DNA of 64,000 bases from Sphingomonas mucosissima (GTDB lineage Bacteria; Pseudomonadota; Alphaproteobacteria; Sphingomonadales; Sphingomonadaceae): assembly GCF_002197665.1 (NCBI RefSeq), contig NZ_NBBJ01000001.1:62001-126000 (forward strand). The letters run 5' to 3'. A program made the translations under genes and the position numbers. Positions 55,219-64,000 of the stretch are shown here, in pieces. The notes below the pieces were generated by a model, which saw nothing but the letters and a program-made list of their open reading frames with translations, searched no databases and was not told the DNA's origin. Numbering within the stretch: position 1 is the stretch's first letter; each line of letters opens with the position of its first letter.

Positions 55219-55277
55219 CTCGAACCTGTGACCCCCGCATTACGAATGCGATGCTCTACCAGCTGAGCTAAAGCGGC
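55202..55277 (-). tRNA. tRNA-Thr (anticodon CGU)
   Basis: The 76-base minus-strand gene starts GCCGCTTTAGCTCAGCTGG, has the anticodon loop TTCGTAA (CGU, reading ACG) on the stem TCGCA/TGCGG, the T loop GGTTCGAGTCC and an encoded CCA end. All arms pair. It is the integration site of the element; the junction lies in its 3' part. 5' side is chromosomal. Confidence 0.97.
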
Positions 55278-55416
55278 ACGGCGCTCTGGTGAGCGCGCTG
55301 GAGCGGGGCGCCTAGCAGGCGTTTTTGCGCGGCGCAAGCAGTTCTCAAGTTTACCCCCTCTTTACCACGCCGGTGGCAAGAGCCGATCCGGGCATGAGCT
55401 CCAAAGGACGAACATC

Positions 55417-56238
55417 ATGGATACTCGCGGCTTCGATGGAGCACGCGCCGACCGGGGGAGCGACCCGACTGAGGGAGGCATCGGCGAGGCAACAAAGGTG
55501 ATCGGCAGTGACGAGCGGCGCATGCACGTTCGCGCGTATAATCACTGGGTGTCTCTGCTGAGGGGCCGCTCTTACCCGGCGATCGAGGATCTGAAATCGG
55601 CGGCTCCGACCGACTTTCAGGCACATGGCGTGCTGCTGGATTTCACTGGCGGCATGGACGATCCGGCGATCAGCGCGATTGGCGAGGCGCTGTGCGAAGA
55701 ATGCGGGGTGGATCAGCAGATCTCCCGTATCTCTCAGGTGCCCGCGCGATCCTTGCTGTCGCGCCTGACGGACCAATATCTTCAGATCATCGCGAATCGG
55801 GCGCCGATCGGCTTCGAGGCCGAGTTCGTCGGTACGCGGGGGCACAACACGCTTTACCGCGGCATATTGATGCCTTTTTCGTCCAACGGCGACGTCATCG
55901 ATCACGTTTATGGCGTGATCAACTGGAAGGAGATCGTCGGCCCGGCCGAACAAGCTCAGCTGGACGCCGAACTCGCCGCCGCAGTGCGCAGCCAGCCCCG
56001 GGTGGAGGCTGCGCCCTCCGTCTGGGCGGACGGCCCGAGCGCGTCACGTGACGATGACGGTGGGGCGGGAATTGCTCGCCGCGCGCCGATTGCCACGCTG
56101 GCGCTTGATGTGCCAGCCAGCGCCGGGCAACGCGTGGTCCTTCTCGCCGAGGGGCGCGGCGACGGCATGTTCGATATTATCGGCGCGCTCCCGGACGAGC
56201 ACGAGATGGCCGCCCGCGCCGCAGCGGCGCTTTCCTGA
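55417..56238 (+). CDS. PAS-domain protein, unknown output
   Basis: A 273-residue soluble protein. Residues about 40-190 form a PAS domain of the PAS_5 type (HWVSLLRGRSYPAIEDLKS, VLLDFTGGMDDPAISAIG, FEAEFVGTRGHNTLYRGILM, DVIDHVYGVINWKE). The C-terminal 80 residues carry no kinase, GGDEF or HTH motif (TLALDVPASAGQRVVLLAEG). Such proteins are common in sphingomonads and may sense polar or redox signals for partners in trans. It ends 59 bases before gdhB. Confidence 0.75.
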   Translation: MDTRGFDGARADRGSDPTEGGIGEATKVIGSDERRMHVRAYNHWVSLLRGRSYPAIEDLKSAAPTDFQAHGVLLDFTGGMDDPAISAIGEALCEECGVDQQISRISQVPARSLLSRLTDQYLQIIANRAPIGFEAEFVGTRGHNTLYRGILMPFSSNGDVIDHVYGVINWKEIVGPAEQAQLDAELAAAVRSQPRVEAAPSVWADGPSASRDDDGGAGIARRAPIATLALDVPASAGQRVVLLAEGRGDGMFDIIGALPDEHEMAARAAAALS

Positions 56239-56297
56239 GATAGTTGCATCGGAAACAAGGGTTGAGCCTCGCGCCGCACCGGCGCATAGGCTCCGCC

Positions 56298-59200
56298 ATG
56301 TCGAAAACTTCGATGAAGGCGCTGACACAAGCGCTCGCTGACCGGCTGACTCAAGGTGCTCTGCCGGGTGAATTGCACGGTTTCGGGGCGGAGGAGCAGG
56401 TCGAGGCCGCCGCTTTCCTCGCGACCACGGCGCAGGTCCGGGCTCCCGGAACAGTGGCGATCGCCCTGGAGACGCTACCGGGGGAAGGGCCGCAGCGGCG
56501 CATGCGGCTGGCGATCGTCAACGACGACATGCCCTTTCTGGTGGATTCGATCGCAGGTGCCATCGGCGATCATGACATTGCGATCGATCGGATCATCCAT
56601 CCGGTGGTGCCGGTGCGGCGTGATGCCGACGGTGTCCTCGAAGGGGTAGGGGAAGGCGGCTCCCCCGAATCGATGATCTATATCGAAACGGAGCGTGCAG
56701 ATGCGCGCGACCGGCGAGAGCTCATCGACGCGTTGATCAGCGATCTCGCCAATGTGCGCGCGGCAGTCGCCGATTGGCGGCGGATGCAGGCCACGCTCGC
56801 GGCCGATGCCGGCAGCATTGAAGATACCGGCGGCGATCATGAAGGCGCCGCGCTGATGCGTTGGTTCCTTGATCGCCACTTCACGCTGCTCGGCCACGAG
56901 CGCTGGATGGCTGACGGCACCATTGATGGCGAGCCGCTTGGCATTGGCCGCAATGCGCAGGAGCCGCCGCTGCTGGCCGAGCGCTCCCGCCGGCTGGCGC
57001 TGGAGTATTTCGGCAGCGGCAAGCCGGGGCCGTTGCTGCTCAAGTCGAGCCTGATTTCGCCGGTGCACCGCCGTGTGCCGCTGGACCTGGTAGTGGTGCC
57101 GATCCGCCGCGGCGCCTTGGTTGCGGGATTGTCGATCCATGCCGGCCTGTGGACGTCCGCCGCGCTCAAGGCGCCGCCGCGCAGCGTGCCGGTGTTGCGC
57201 CAGCGCCTCGCGGATCTCGAGGCCAAGCTGAGCTTCGATCCGGCCGGCCATACCGGCAAGGCGCTCACCCATGCGATGGGGACGCTGCCGCATGATCTGG
57301 TCACCGCCGTCTCTGCGGAGGCGGTCGAGGATCTGGCGCTGACCGCGATGAGTCTTGCCGATCGCCCCAGGCCCAAGCTGGTGCTTGTCCGCTCGGCGCT
57401 GGCGCGGCACCTGTTCGCATTCGTTTGGCTGCCGCGCGATGACGTGTCGACAACGCGGCGCGTCGCGATCGGCGACATGCTGGCCGAAGCGGCGAACGGC
57501 AGCATCCTGAACTGGTCGATCGCGCTGGAAGACGGCCGGGTCGCGTTGATCCGCTACACCATCGATCTGCGTCAATCCGGGGTGTTGCCCGAGGTCGGAC
57601 CGCTGGACGCGCGGCTGGAAAAGATGGTGCGCGGTTGGGAGCGGGACGTCGAAGCCGCCCTGGCAGATCGTATCGCACCGGCGCGCGCGGCACGGTTGGC
57701 GATCCGCTGGGCCGGTGCATTCCCGCCGAATTATCGCAATGTATCCACCGCGGAAGAAGCGGCGGAGGACGTGCTGCGGGTGTCGGAACTGGCCGACGCG
57801 GGCGACCGTGCCGTGCACATCTATCCGCCAGCGCCGGGTGCCGACCACCGGCTGAAAATCTACAAGTCGCACGGCGCGCTCGCGCTGTCCGAAGCCGTGC
57901 CCGTGCTGGAGAACTTTGGCTATCGCGTAATTGGCGAACTTCCCACCCGCCTGCGCGAAGATAGCGACAGCTTTGTTCACGATTTCATCGTGCAGCCGCA
58001 GGGCGATGTGGCGAACATCGATCGGGAGGTGCTGGAAGACGCCATCGCAGCGGTGCTCAAGGGCTCCGCCGAGAACGACCCCTTCAACCGTTTGATGCTG
58101 GTGGCAGGCCTGACGCCTGCTGCAGTCCTGCTGTACCGTGCCTGGTTCCGCTACCTGCGCCAGGCGGGGCTGACCTATGGGCTGGGCACCGTTGCCGAGG
58201 CGCTTGGCCGTGCACCGGTGCTGGCCAAGGCGTTGATCGAGCGCTTTACCTTGGCGCACGATCCCAGCGCCACGGGCGACGTGGTCGCGATCGACGCGGA
58301 AATCGCCGCCGGGCTCGATGCCGTGACGGCGATCGACGATGATCGCATCCTGCGCGCGTTCAAGGCCGTGATTGCCGCAACGCTGCGCACCAACGCTTTC
58401 GCGCCATCTGCCGCGGAAGCGCTCGCGTTCAAGCTCGATAGCAGCCGCATTCCCGGCCTGCCGGCGCCGCTGCCGTGGCGCGAAGTGTGGGTCTATTCCC
58501 CGCGGGTCGAGGGCATTCACTTGCGGGCGGGCCCGGTGGCGCGTGGCGGCCTGCGCTGGTCGGACCGGCGCGACGACTTCCGTACCGAGATCCTCGGGCT
58601 CATGAAGGCGCAGCGCGTCAAGAATGCGGTGATCGTGCCGACAGGTGCGAAGGGCGGCTTTTACCCCAAACAATTGCCCAACCCCGCCACCGATCGCGAT
58701 GCTTGGCTTGCCGAGGGAACGGAGAGCTACCGCATCTTCATCCGCACGTTGCTGTCGATCACGGACAACATCGCCGGCGGCAAGGTCGTGCATCCGCAGG
58801 GCGTACGCGTCCACGATGGCGAGGACCCCTATTTCGTCGTCGCCGCCGACAAGGGCACCGCGACCTTCAGCGATGTTGCCAACGCCATTGCGCTGGAACG
58901 TGGCTTCTGGCTGGGCGATGCTTTCGCCAGTGGCGGCTCGCAGGGTTATGACCACAAGGCGATGGGCATCACCGCCAAGGGCGCCTGGGTCTCCGTGCAG
59001 CGCCATTTCGCCGAGCGCGGCGTGGACGTGCAGAAGGACGTGATCCGCGTTGTCGGCTGTGGCGACATGTCGGGCGACGTGTTCGGAAACGGCATGCTGC
59101 TGTCGCAGACGCTGAAGATCGTCGCGGCCTTTGATCACCGGCACATCTTCCTCGATCCCAATCCCGATCCGTCAAAGAGCTGGGCGGAACGTGCGCGGCT

Positions 59201-60920
59201 GTTCGCCCTGCCGCGGTCGAGCTGGGAAGATTATGACAAGGGCCTCATCTCGGCCGGCGGCGGCGTCTTCCCGCGCAGCGCAAAGACGATCCGGCTGACG
59301 CCTCAGGTGAAAGCGGCGCTCGGGATCATCGCCGACGAGATGGAGCCCGGTGCCCTGATCTCCGCGATCCTGAAGGCGCCGGTGGACCTCGTGTGGTTCG
59401 GTGGCATCGGCACGTACGTGAAGGCTGCGTCGGAGAACAATGCCGCAGTTGGTGATCCTGCCAACGACCGGCTGCGCATCGATGCGGAGGACATGCGCGC
59501 GACCGCGATCGGGGAGGGGGCCAATTTGGGCGTCACCCAGGCCGCACGCATCGCGTTTGCGGCCAAAGGTGGCCGGATCAACACTGATTTTATCGACAAT
59601 TCGGCCGGCGTCGATTGCTCCGACAATGAAGTGAACATCAAGATCGCGCTGAACCGGGAAATGGCGGAAGGGCGGCTCTCGTTCGACGACCGCAATGTCC
59701 TGCTGGGCGCGATGACCGACGATGTCGCGCATCTGGTGCTGGAGGATAACCGCCTCCAGACATTGGCATTGTCGATCGCCGAGCGCGGCGGCGTACGCGC
59801 GGTTCCGAGCTTCGTGCGAGCGATCGAGATCTTCGAGGCCGCAGGCCGCCTTGATCGCCGCGTCGAAGGTCTGGCGGGCAATGAGGATTTGCTGCGCCGC
59901 GTCGCTGAGGGTAGTGGGCTCACACGACCCGAACTGGCGGTCCTGCTGTCCACCGCGAAGCTCGCGCTGCAAGACGCGATCGAAGCGGCGGGCCTAGGGG
60001 CGGACCCGCTGTTGCAGCCTGATTTGCGTGCTGCTTTCCCAGCGGAAATGCAGGCACGGTTCGGCGAGGCGATCGATCATCACCAGCTGCGGGGCGAGAT
60101 CGTCGCCACCAAGCTCGCGAACCGAATCGTCAACCGCATCGGGATCCTCAATCCGTTCGAGCTGGCCGAGGAAGAGGGCGCTGCGCTGGGCGACGTTGCG
60201 GCGATGTTCGTGGTGGTCGAACGGCTGTTCGATCTGGGCACTTTGTGGCGTGACATCGAGACGGGAAACATGTCCGAAGACGGGCGTATCGCCCTGTTCG
60301 ACGGCGTGGCGCGTGCGGTCCGCTCGCAAGTCGCCGATCTTCTTCGCGTCGTGGCGCCGGGCACGATGCCGGGCGACGTGCTGGAGCGGATCGGCACCGG
60401 GGTAGCCAAGCTGCAAGGGCAGGCGAGCGACCTGCTGTTGCAGGAGGCGCGGGCGGAAAGCGCGCGCATGGCTCAGTCGTTGGCGCTGGCGGGAGCGCCT
60501 GAATCGCTGGCGGCGCGAGTGGTGCGGTTGCACGAGATGGACGGCGCGATCGGCCTTGTTGACCTTAGCGCCAAGTCACGCACCGATGAGACCGAACTGA
60601 CGCGTGCTTATACGCGGCTCGGTGAGGCGCTGGGGCTAGATTGGGCGCAAGCCGCAGCGGCGCGGCTGGAGCCATCCGACCCGTGGGAGCGGCTGCTGGT
60701 GGCGGGGCTGGTGCGTGATTTCGAGCAGATGCGGCTCGACTTCCTGGCCCGCGAGGAGCCGCGCGACTCCACGGCCGCGATTGACGCCTGGCTGGCCGAG
60801 AACGAGGCGCCCGTGGCGCGGTTTGCCGCGGTAATCAGCCGTGCGCGGCAGGCGACCAGCCCGTCGGCGGCGATGCTGGCGCAGGTGGCGAACCAGGCGC
60901 GGATGCTGCTGGGGCGGTGA
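56298..60920 (+). CDS. gdhB: NAD-specific glutamate dehydrogenase, large (180-kDa) type
   Basis: A 1540-residue enzyme that oxidises glutamate to 2-oxoglutarate and ammonia with NAD+. The N-terminal 650 residues contain ACT-like regulatory segments (MPFLVDSIAGAIGDHDIAID). The catalytic core is at about 700-1200, with PRVEGIHLRAGPVARGGLRWSDR, KNAVIVPTGAKGGF (catalytic lysine), VGCGDMSGDVFGNGMLL for NAD binding and GEGANLGVTQAAR. The helical C-terminus is complete. ATG 56298 is chosen because the family begins shortly after. It is monocistronic, with a strong terminator right behind. Confidence 0.95.
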   Translation: MSKTSMKALTQALADRLTQGALPGELHGFGAEEQVEAAAFLATTAQVRAPGTVAIALETLPGEGPQRRMRLAIVNDDMPFLVDSIAGAIGDHDIAIDRIIHPVVPVRRDADGVLEGVGEGGSPESMIYIETERADARDRRELIDALISDLANVRAAVADWRRMQATLAADAGSIEDTGGDHEGAALMRWFLDRHFTLLGHERWMADGTIDGEPLGIGRNAQEPPLLAERSRRLALEYFGSGKPGPLLLKSSLISPVHRRVPLDLVVVPIRRGALVAGLSIHAGLWTSAALKAPPRSVPVLRQRLADLEAKLSFDPAGHTGKALTHAMGTLPHDLVTAVSAEAVEDLALTAMSLADRPRPKLVLVRSALARHLFAFVWLPRDDVSTTRRVAIGDMLAEAANGSILNWSIALEDGRVALIRYTIDLRQSGVLPEVGPLDARLEKMVRGWERDVEAALADRIAPARAARLAIRWAGAFPPNYRNVSTAEEAAEDVLRVSELADAGDRAVHIYPPAPGADHRLKIYKSHGALALSEAVPVLENFGYRVIGELPTRLREDSDSFVHDFIVQPQGDVANIDREVLEDAIAAVLKGSAENDPFNRLMLVAGLTPAAVLLYRAWFRYLRQAGLTYGLGTVAEALGRAPVLAKALIERFTLAHDPSATGDVVAIDAEIAAGLDAVTAIDDDRILRAFKAVIAATLRTNAFAPSAAEALAFKLDSSRIPGLPAPLPWREVWVYSPRVEGIHLRAGPVARGGLRWSDRRDDFRTEILGLMKAQRVKNAVIVPTGAKGGFYPKQLPNPATDRDAWLAEGTESYRIFIRTLLSITDNIAGGKVVHPQGVRVHDGEDPYFVVAADKGTATFSDVANAIALERGFWLGDAFASGGSQGYDHKAMGITAKGAWVSVQRHFAERGVDVQKDVIRVVGCGDMSGDVFGNGMLLSQTLKIVAAFDHRHIFLDPNPDPSKSWAERARLFALPRSSWEDYDKGLISAGGGVFPRSAKTIRLTPQVKAALGIIADEMEPGALISAILKAPVDLVWFGGIGTYVKAASENNAAVGDPANDRLRIDAEDMRATAIGEGANLGVTQAARIAFAAKGGRINTDFIDNSAGVDCSDNEVNIKIALNREMAEGRLSFDDRNVLLGAMTDDVAHLVLEDNRLQTLALSIAERGGVRAVPSFVRAIEIFEAAGRLDRRVEGLAGNEDLLRRVAEGSGLTRPELAVLLSTAKLALQDAIEAAGLGADPLLQPDLRAAFPAEMQARFGEAIDHHQLRGEIVATKLANRIVNRIGILNPFELAEEEGAALGDVAAMFVVVERLFDLGTLWRDIETGNMSEDGRIALFDGVARAVRSQVADLLRVVAPGTMPGDVLERIGTGVAKLQGQASDLLLQEARAESARMAQSLALAGAPESLAARVVRLHEMDGAIGLVDLSAKSRTDETELTRAYTRLGEALGLDWAQAAAARLEPSDPWERLLVAGLVRDFEQMRLDFLAREEPRDSTAAIDAWLAENEAPVARFAAVISRARQATSPSAAMLAQVANQARMLLGR

Positions 60921-60923
60921 TAC

Positions 60924-60957
60924 AAAACAGCCCCTCCTGATCGGGAGGGGCTGTTTT
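60924..60957 (+). terminator. Strong Rho-independent terminator of gdhB
   Basis: AAAACAGCCCCTCC (60924-60937) pairs perfectly with GGAGGGGCTGTTTT (60944-60957) around a six-base loop. The U-rich 3' arm makes it a classic terminator, possibly working in both directions. Confidence 0.93.
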
Positions 60958-61103
60958 CGCCACCGGTTCGATGGCCGTCCGCGATAGCTAGGTGGCCTCT
61001 TGTCGGCGAAGATCGGCCTGTCTGGGGCGAAGATCGGCCTCGTCCGGGACGTGGCTGGCCAGCAAGCCAAACGAGGTGCCGGGACGAGCCCGGCACCCCG
61101 TCG

Positions 61104-62105
61104 TCAATCCGCGACGCGGACCACCAATTTGCCGATCGCCGCGCGGCCTTCCATCTTGGCGATGGCATCGCCGCCGCGATCGAACGGGAACACCTCGGTC
61201 ACCTTGGGCGCGATCTTGCCCTGGCGCCACAGATCGAACAGCTGCCGGATACTGGCGCGGTTCTTCTCCGGTTCGCGCGCGGCATGGGCGCCCCAGAAGA
61301 CGCCGCGGATGTCGCAGCTTTTCAGCAGCGTCAGGTTCAGCGCGATCTTGGGGATGCCGGCGGGGAAGCCGATCACGAGATAGCGGCCCTCCCAGGCGAT
61401 CGAGCGAAGCGCGGGCTCGGCATAATCACCGCCAACCGCATCATAGACGAGGTCGAAGCCGTTCTTCCCGGCCTTCTCCTTGAAGGTATCGGCCAGCGCC
61501 TTGCTCTCGTCCTTCGAGAAAGGCGCGCGGCCGTAGATGATGACATCATCGGCGCCGGCATCGCGCACCGCCTGCGCTTTTTCCTCGCTCGACACCGCGC
61601 CGACGACGCGCGCACCGAATGCCTTGCCCAGTTCCACGGCGGCGAGGCCCACGCCACCGGCCGCACCGAGCACCAGCAGGGTTTCGCCGGCCTTGATATT
61701 GCCGCGGTCGACCAGCGCGTGGATCGTGGTGCCGTAGGTCAGCAGCATCGCGGCGCCTTCCTCGAACGAGCGTTCGTCCGGGATTGCGTAGATGTTGTCC
61801 GCCTTCATGGCGATCTTTTCGACGAGGCCGCCATTGCCGGTATTGCCCATCACGCGGTCGCCCGGCTTCCACGCCGTTACGCCTTCGCCGACGCTCTCGA
61901 CCACGCCCGACACTTCGCCGCCCGGCGCGAAGGGGCGCGACGGCTTGAACTGATATTTGTCCTGGATGATCAGCACGTCGGGATAGTTGATCGCGCAGGC
62001 CTTCACCGCGACGACCACTTCACCCGGCTTGGCCACGGGATCGGGAAGCTCCCCGATCTCCAGCGTTTCAGGTCCGCCCGGCGCCCTCGACAACAGTCCT
62101 CGCAT
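61104..62105 (-). CDS. NADPH:quinone oxidoreductase family protein (zinc-free MDR)
   Basis: A 333-residue medium-chain dehydrogenase/reductase. It has the GroES-like N-terminal half ([37 protein letters not shown]) and the Rossmann half with [20 protein letters not shown] near 144-163. Zinc-binding cysteines of alcohol dehydrogenases are missing, as in quinone oxidoreductases. It reduces quinones or enones with NADPH; the substrate is unknown. Its start overlaps the leuD 3' end by 38 bases, so they are probably one transcript. Confidence 0.88.
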   Translation of the reverse strand: MRGLLSRAPGGPETLEIGELPDPVAKPGEVVVAVKACAINYPDVLIIQDKYQFKPSRPFAPGGEVSGVVESVGEGVTAWKPGDRVMGNTGNGGLVEKIAMKADNIYAIPDERSFEEGAAMLLTYGTTIHALVDRGNIKAGETLLVLGAAGGVGLAAVELGKAFGARVVGAVSSEEKAQAVRDAGADDVIIYGRAPFSKDESKALADTFKEKAGKNGFDLVYDAVGGDYAEPALRSIAWEGRYLVIGFPAGIPKIALNLTLLKSCDIRGVFWGAHAAREPEKNRASIRQLFDLWRQGKIAPKVTEVFPFDRGGDAIAKMEGRAAIGKLVVRVAD

Positions 62106-62706
62106 TGCTCTCTCCCGCGATCCACGGGCGATGCTGATCCAGCATCGCCTCGTAATTCGAAATCGCGGTATCCCTTGCCAGCGTCAGGCCGACCTCGTCC
62201 AGCCCCTCCATCAGGCATTGTCGGCGGAATGCGTCCAGCGTGAAGGTGAAGCGATCCTGGAAGGGCGTGGTGACGGTCATCGTCTCGAGATCGATGGTGA
62301 TCTCGTCCGAGCCGTTGGAGCCTTGGGCAACCTCGATCAGCCGGTCCACGGCCTCTTGCGGCAGAACAACGGGTACGATCCCGTTCTTGAACGCGTTACC
62401 CGAAAAGATGTCGGAGAAGCTGGGCGCGATCACCGCCTTGATGCCCATGTCGCCCAGCGCCCAGGCGGCATGTTCGCGGCTGGAGCCGCAGCCGAAATTG
62501 TCGCCAGCGATGAGGATCGGGCTGCCGGCATAAGCGGGATCGTCAAAGATATTGCCGGGCTGCGCGCGCACCGTCTGGAATGCCCCGCGGCCAAGGCTGG
62601 CGCGCGTGATCGTCTTCAGCCAATGCGCCGGGATGATGACGTCGGTGTCGACGTTCTTCGCACCCCAGGGATAGGCCTTGCCCGATACCGCGCGCACTGG
62701 CTGCAT
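62068..62706 (-). CDS. leuD: 3-Isopropylmalate dehydratase small subunit
   Basis: LeuD and LeuC together turn 2-isopropylmalate into 3-isopropylmalate in leucine synthesis. The 212-residue protein has [40 protein letters not shown] (the swivel-domain substrate loop) near 66-85 and IIAPSF-like [19 protein letters not shown]. Length is typical. Its ATG overlaps the stop of a 38-residue ORF (TGATG) that separates it from leuC. Confidence 0.96.
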   Translation of the reverse strand: MQPVRAVSGKAYPWGAKNVDTDVIIPAHWLKTITRASLGRGAFQTVRAQPGNIFDDPAYAGSPILIAGDNFGCGSSREHAAWALGDMGIKAVIAPSFSDIFSGNAFKNGIVPVVLPQEAVDRLIEVAQGSNGSDEITIDLETMTVTTPFQDRFTFTLDAFRRQCLMEGLDEVGLTLARDTAISNYEAMLDQHRPWIAGESNARTVVEGAGRT

Positions 62707-62822
62707 CAGCGCTGCCCCACCGTCATCGCCACAGCCGCAGATGCTGCCGGCTCGGTCGCGGCATAGGCGGCGACGCCGCTCAGCAGGGAGCCTGCGATCA
62801 GCAGCACGAAAACCTTCTTCAT
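62706..62822 (-). CDS. 38-residue secreted-type peptide coupled to leuD
   Basis: The frame [20 protein letters not shown], then [18 protein letters not shown], lies between leuC and leuD. It has a textbook signal peptide, AAGGGA eight bases before the ATG and a stop that overlaps the leuD ATG. After cleavage only about 18 Ala-rich residues would remain. It could be a real small envelope peptide or a leader that couples ribosomes to leuD. Confidence 0.6.
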   Translation of the reverse strand: MKKVFVLLIAGSLLSGVAAYAATEPAASAAVAMTVGQR

Positions 62823-62968
62823 GGTGGGTCCCTTTACGCTCTTCGTTCTAGCGTCTTCCCCGGCGCGTGCCGGGGCTTAGCGGTAGGCCCCTGTAACGGC
62901 GCCCGAAAGCAATGTCTTCGTCCAACACGATTGCGGCTCATTTCCGGGAAGAAAAGAGCGTGGGTCGC

Positions 62969-64000
62969 CTAGCGCATCAACTCACGAACATCCGCCAGGT
63001 GCCCGGTCACCGCCGCCGCTGCTGCCATCGCGGGAGATAGGAGGTGCGTGCGGGCGCCGGGGCCCTGCCGACCGACGAAATTGCGGTTCGAGGTGGAGGC
63101 GCAGCGCTCGCCCGGCGGCACCTTGTCCGGGTTCATGGCAAGGCACATCGAGCAGCCGGGCTCGCGCCATTCGAAGCCGGCCGTGGTGAAGATGCGGTCG
63201 AGCCCCTCCGCCTCTGCCTGCCGCTTCACGAGGCCCGATCCGGGGACGACCATCGCACGCACGCCGTCAGCGACGCGGCGCCCCTCTGCCACGGCGGCAG
63301 CGGCGCGCAGATCCTCGATCCGGCTGTTGGTGCACGAACCGATGAAGACATGCTGCACCGGCACGTCCTGCAGCCGGGTGCCCGGCGTCAGTCCCATATA
63401 TTCGAGCGACTTCTTTGCCGCTTCGCGCTTGGAGGCGTCGGAGAAGCTGTCCGGCTCGGGCACGGTGCCAGTGATCGACACCACGTCCTCGGGACTGGTG
63501 CCCCAGGTGAGCGCCGGGGAGATTTCGGCGGCGTCGATCACGACCGTGCGGTCATAAGCGGCGCCGGGATCGGTGGCGAGCGTGCGCCACCAGGCGACGG
63601 CCTTGTCCCAATCCGCGCCCTTGGGCGCCATCGGGCGATCCTTGATGTAGGCGAACGTCGTGTCGTCCGGTGCGATCATGCCGGCGCGCGCGCCCGCCTC
63701 GATCGACATGTTGGCGACGGTCAGCCGACCCTCGATCGACATCTCGCGGATGACGTTGCCGGTATATTCGATGACATAGCCGGTGCCGCCGGCCGCGCCG
63801 ATGCGGCCGATGATGGCGAGGATCACGTCCTTGGGCGTGACGCCGAAGCCAAGATTGCCCTCGACGCGCACTTCCATCGTCTTGGACGGGCTGAGCAGCA
63901 ACGTCTGCGTGGCGAGCACATGCTCGACCTCGCTGGTGCCGATGCCGAAGGCCAATGCGCCGAGCGCGCCATGGGCCGAGGTGTGGCTGTCGCCGCAGAC
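62969..64000 (-). CDS. leuC: 3-Isopropylmalate dehydratase large subunit (C-terminal part, cut by window edge)
   Basis: 344 residues of LeuC, running from the right edge to the stop at 62969. Visible are [20 protein letters not shown] with the first cluster cysteine region, [20 protein letters not shown], and [20 protein letters not shown] with two cysteines of the [4Fe-4S] cluster. This subunit binds the Fe-S cluster and the substrate carboxylates. The missing N-terminal part (about 130 residues) lies beyond the window. It precedes the small peptide gene and leuD. Confidence 0.95.
   Translation of the reverse strand, partial: VCGDSHTSAHGALGALAFGIGTSEVEHVLATQTLLLSPSKTMEVRVEGNLGFGVTPKDVILAIIGRIGAAGGTGYVIEYTGNVIREMSIEGRLTVANMSIEAGARAGMIAPDDTTFAYIKDRPMAPKGADWDKAVAWWRTLATDPGAAYDRTVVIDAAEISPALTWGTSPEDVVSITGTVPEPDSFSDASKREAAKKSLEYMGLTPGTRLQDVPVQHVFIGSCTNSRIEDLRAAAAVAEGRRVADGVRAMVVPGSGLVKRQAEAEGLDRIFTTAGFEWREPGCSMCLAMNPDKVPPGERCASTSNRNFVGRQGPGARTHLLSPAMAAAAAVTGHLADVRELMR

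Noticed and set aside
56475..59144. 889-residue open frame on the minus strand
   Set aside because: It is the mirror shadow of gdhB in high-GC sequence; composition is Arg/His/Gln-rich with no motif, while the plus-strand protein has all glutamate dehydrogenase signatures.

Overview
This 64 kb window is a high-GC alphaproteobacterial chromosome, most likely from Sphingomonas or a close relative in the Sphingomonadales. The evidence is gene order and content: rnd-lptC-lptA-lptB-rpoN, serC-serA-hisZ-purA, K+-independent hppA followed by an F1 zeta-inhibitor/BolA/Grx4 cluster, a MipZ-type ATPase, a large NAD-glutamate dehydrogenase, and a glycine-rich double cold-shock protein. Codon use is strongly GC3-biased. 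No database search was possible, so names rest on motifs, length and context.

Chromosomal left part (1-35.2 kb). The start of an aspartate-type aminotransferase (cut by the edge), a fused PabB-PabC, an MBL hydrolase, a GST, thiL, hppA, the zeta inhibitor, BolA and Grx4 come first. A minus-strand molybdenum hydroxylase operon follows: 2Fe-2S, FAD and Mo subunits, then XdhC and a MocA-like cytidylyltransferase. Next are a lipoprotein GDPD, panC divergent from a MipZ ATPase, a J-domain membrane protein, a LOG protein, an extensin-like protein, serC-serA-hisZ-purA, an AtuA-family protein, the rpoN/lpt/rnd block, a double CSD protein, a DUF885 peptidase-like protein and an HPP membrane protein.

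Integrated element (about 35,247-55,218; about 20 kb). A 19-bp direct repeat lies at 35,247-35,265 and at 55,200-55,218. The right copy is the 3' end of tRNA-Thr(CGU). A tyrosine integrase lies just inside the tRNA. Cargo from left to right: a TIR protein at the left end; a degenerate stretch with a nucleotidyltransferase and small ORFs; an RsbQ/KAI2/D14-type alpha/beta hydrolase overlapping a PAS histidine kinase; a protein with a DNA polymerase A-like palm; a serine resolvase; a 1.3 kb gene-poor stretch ending in two repeats that resemble SP6/T7-class phage promoters; two Bro-N proteins; a tightly coupled operon of virion/ejection-type proteins ending in a small-terminase-like protein; a 50-aa gene; and a truncated second tyrosine recombinase. 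I see no capsid, portal, tail tube or large terminase gene. The element is therefore a phage-derived satellite or a partly deleted prophage with intact coupled late genes.

Chromosomal right part (55.2-64 kb). After the tRNA come a PAS protein, gdhB with a strong terminator, a quinone oxidoreductase, leuD, a tiny secreted-type ORF coupled to leuD, and leuC (cut by the edge).
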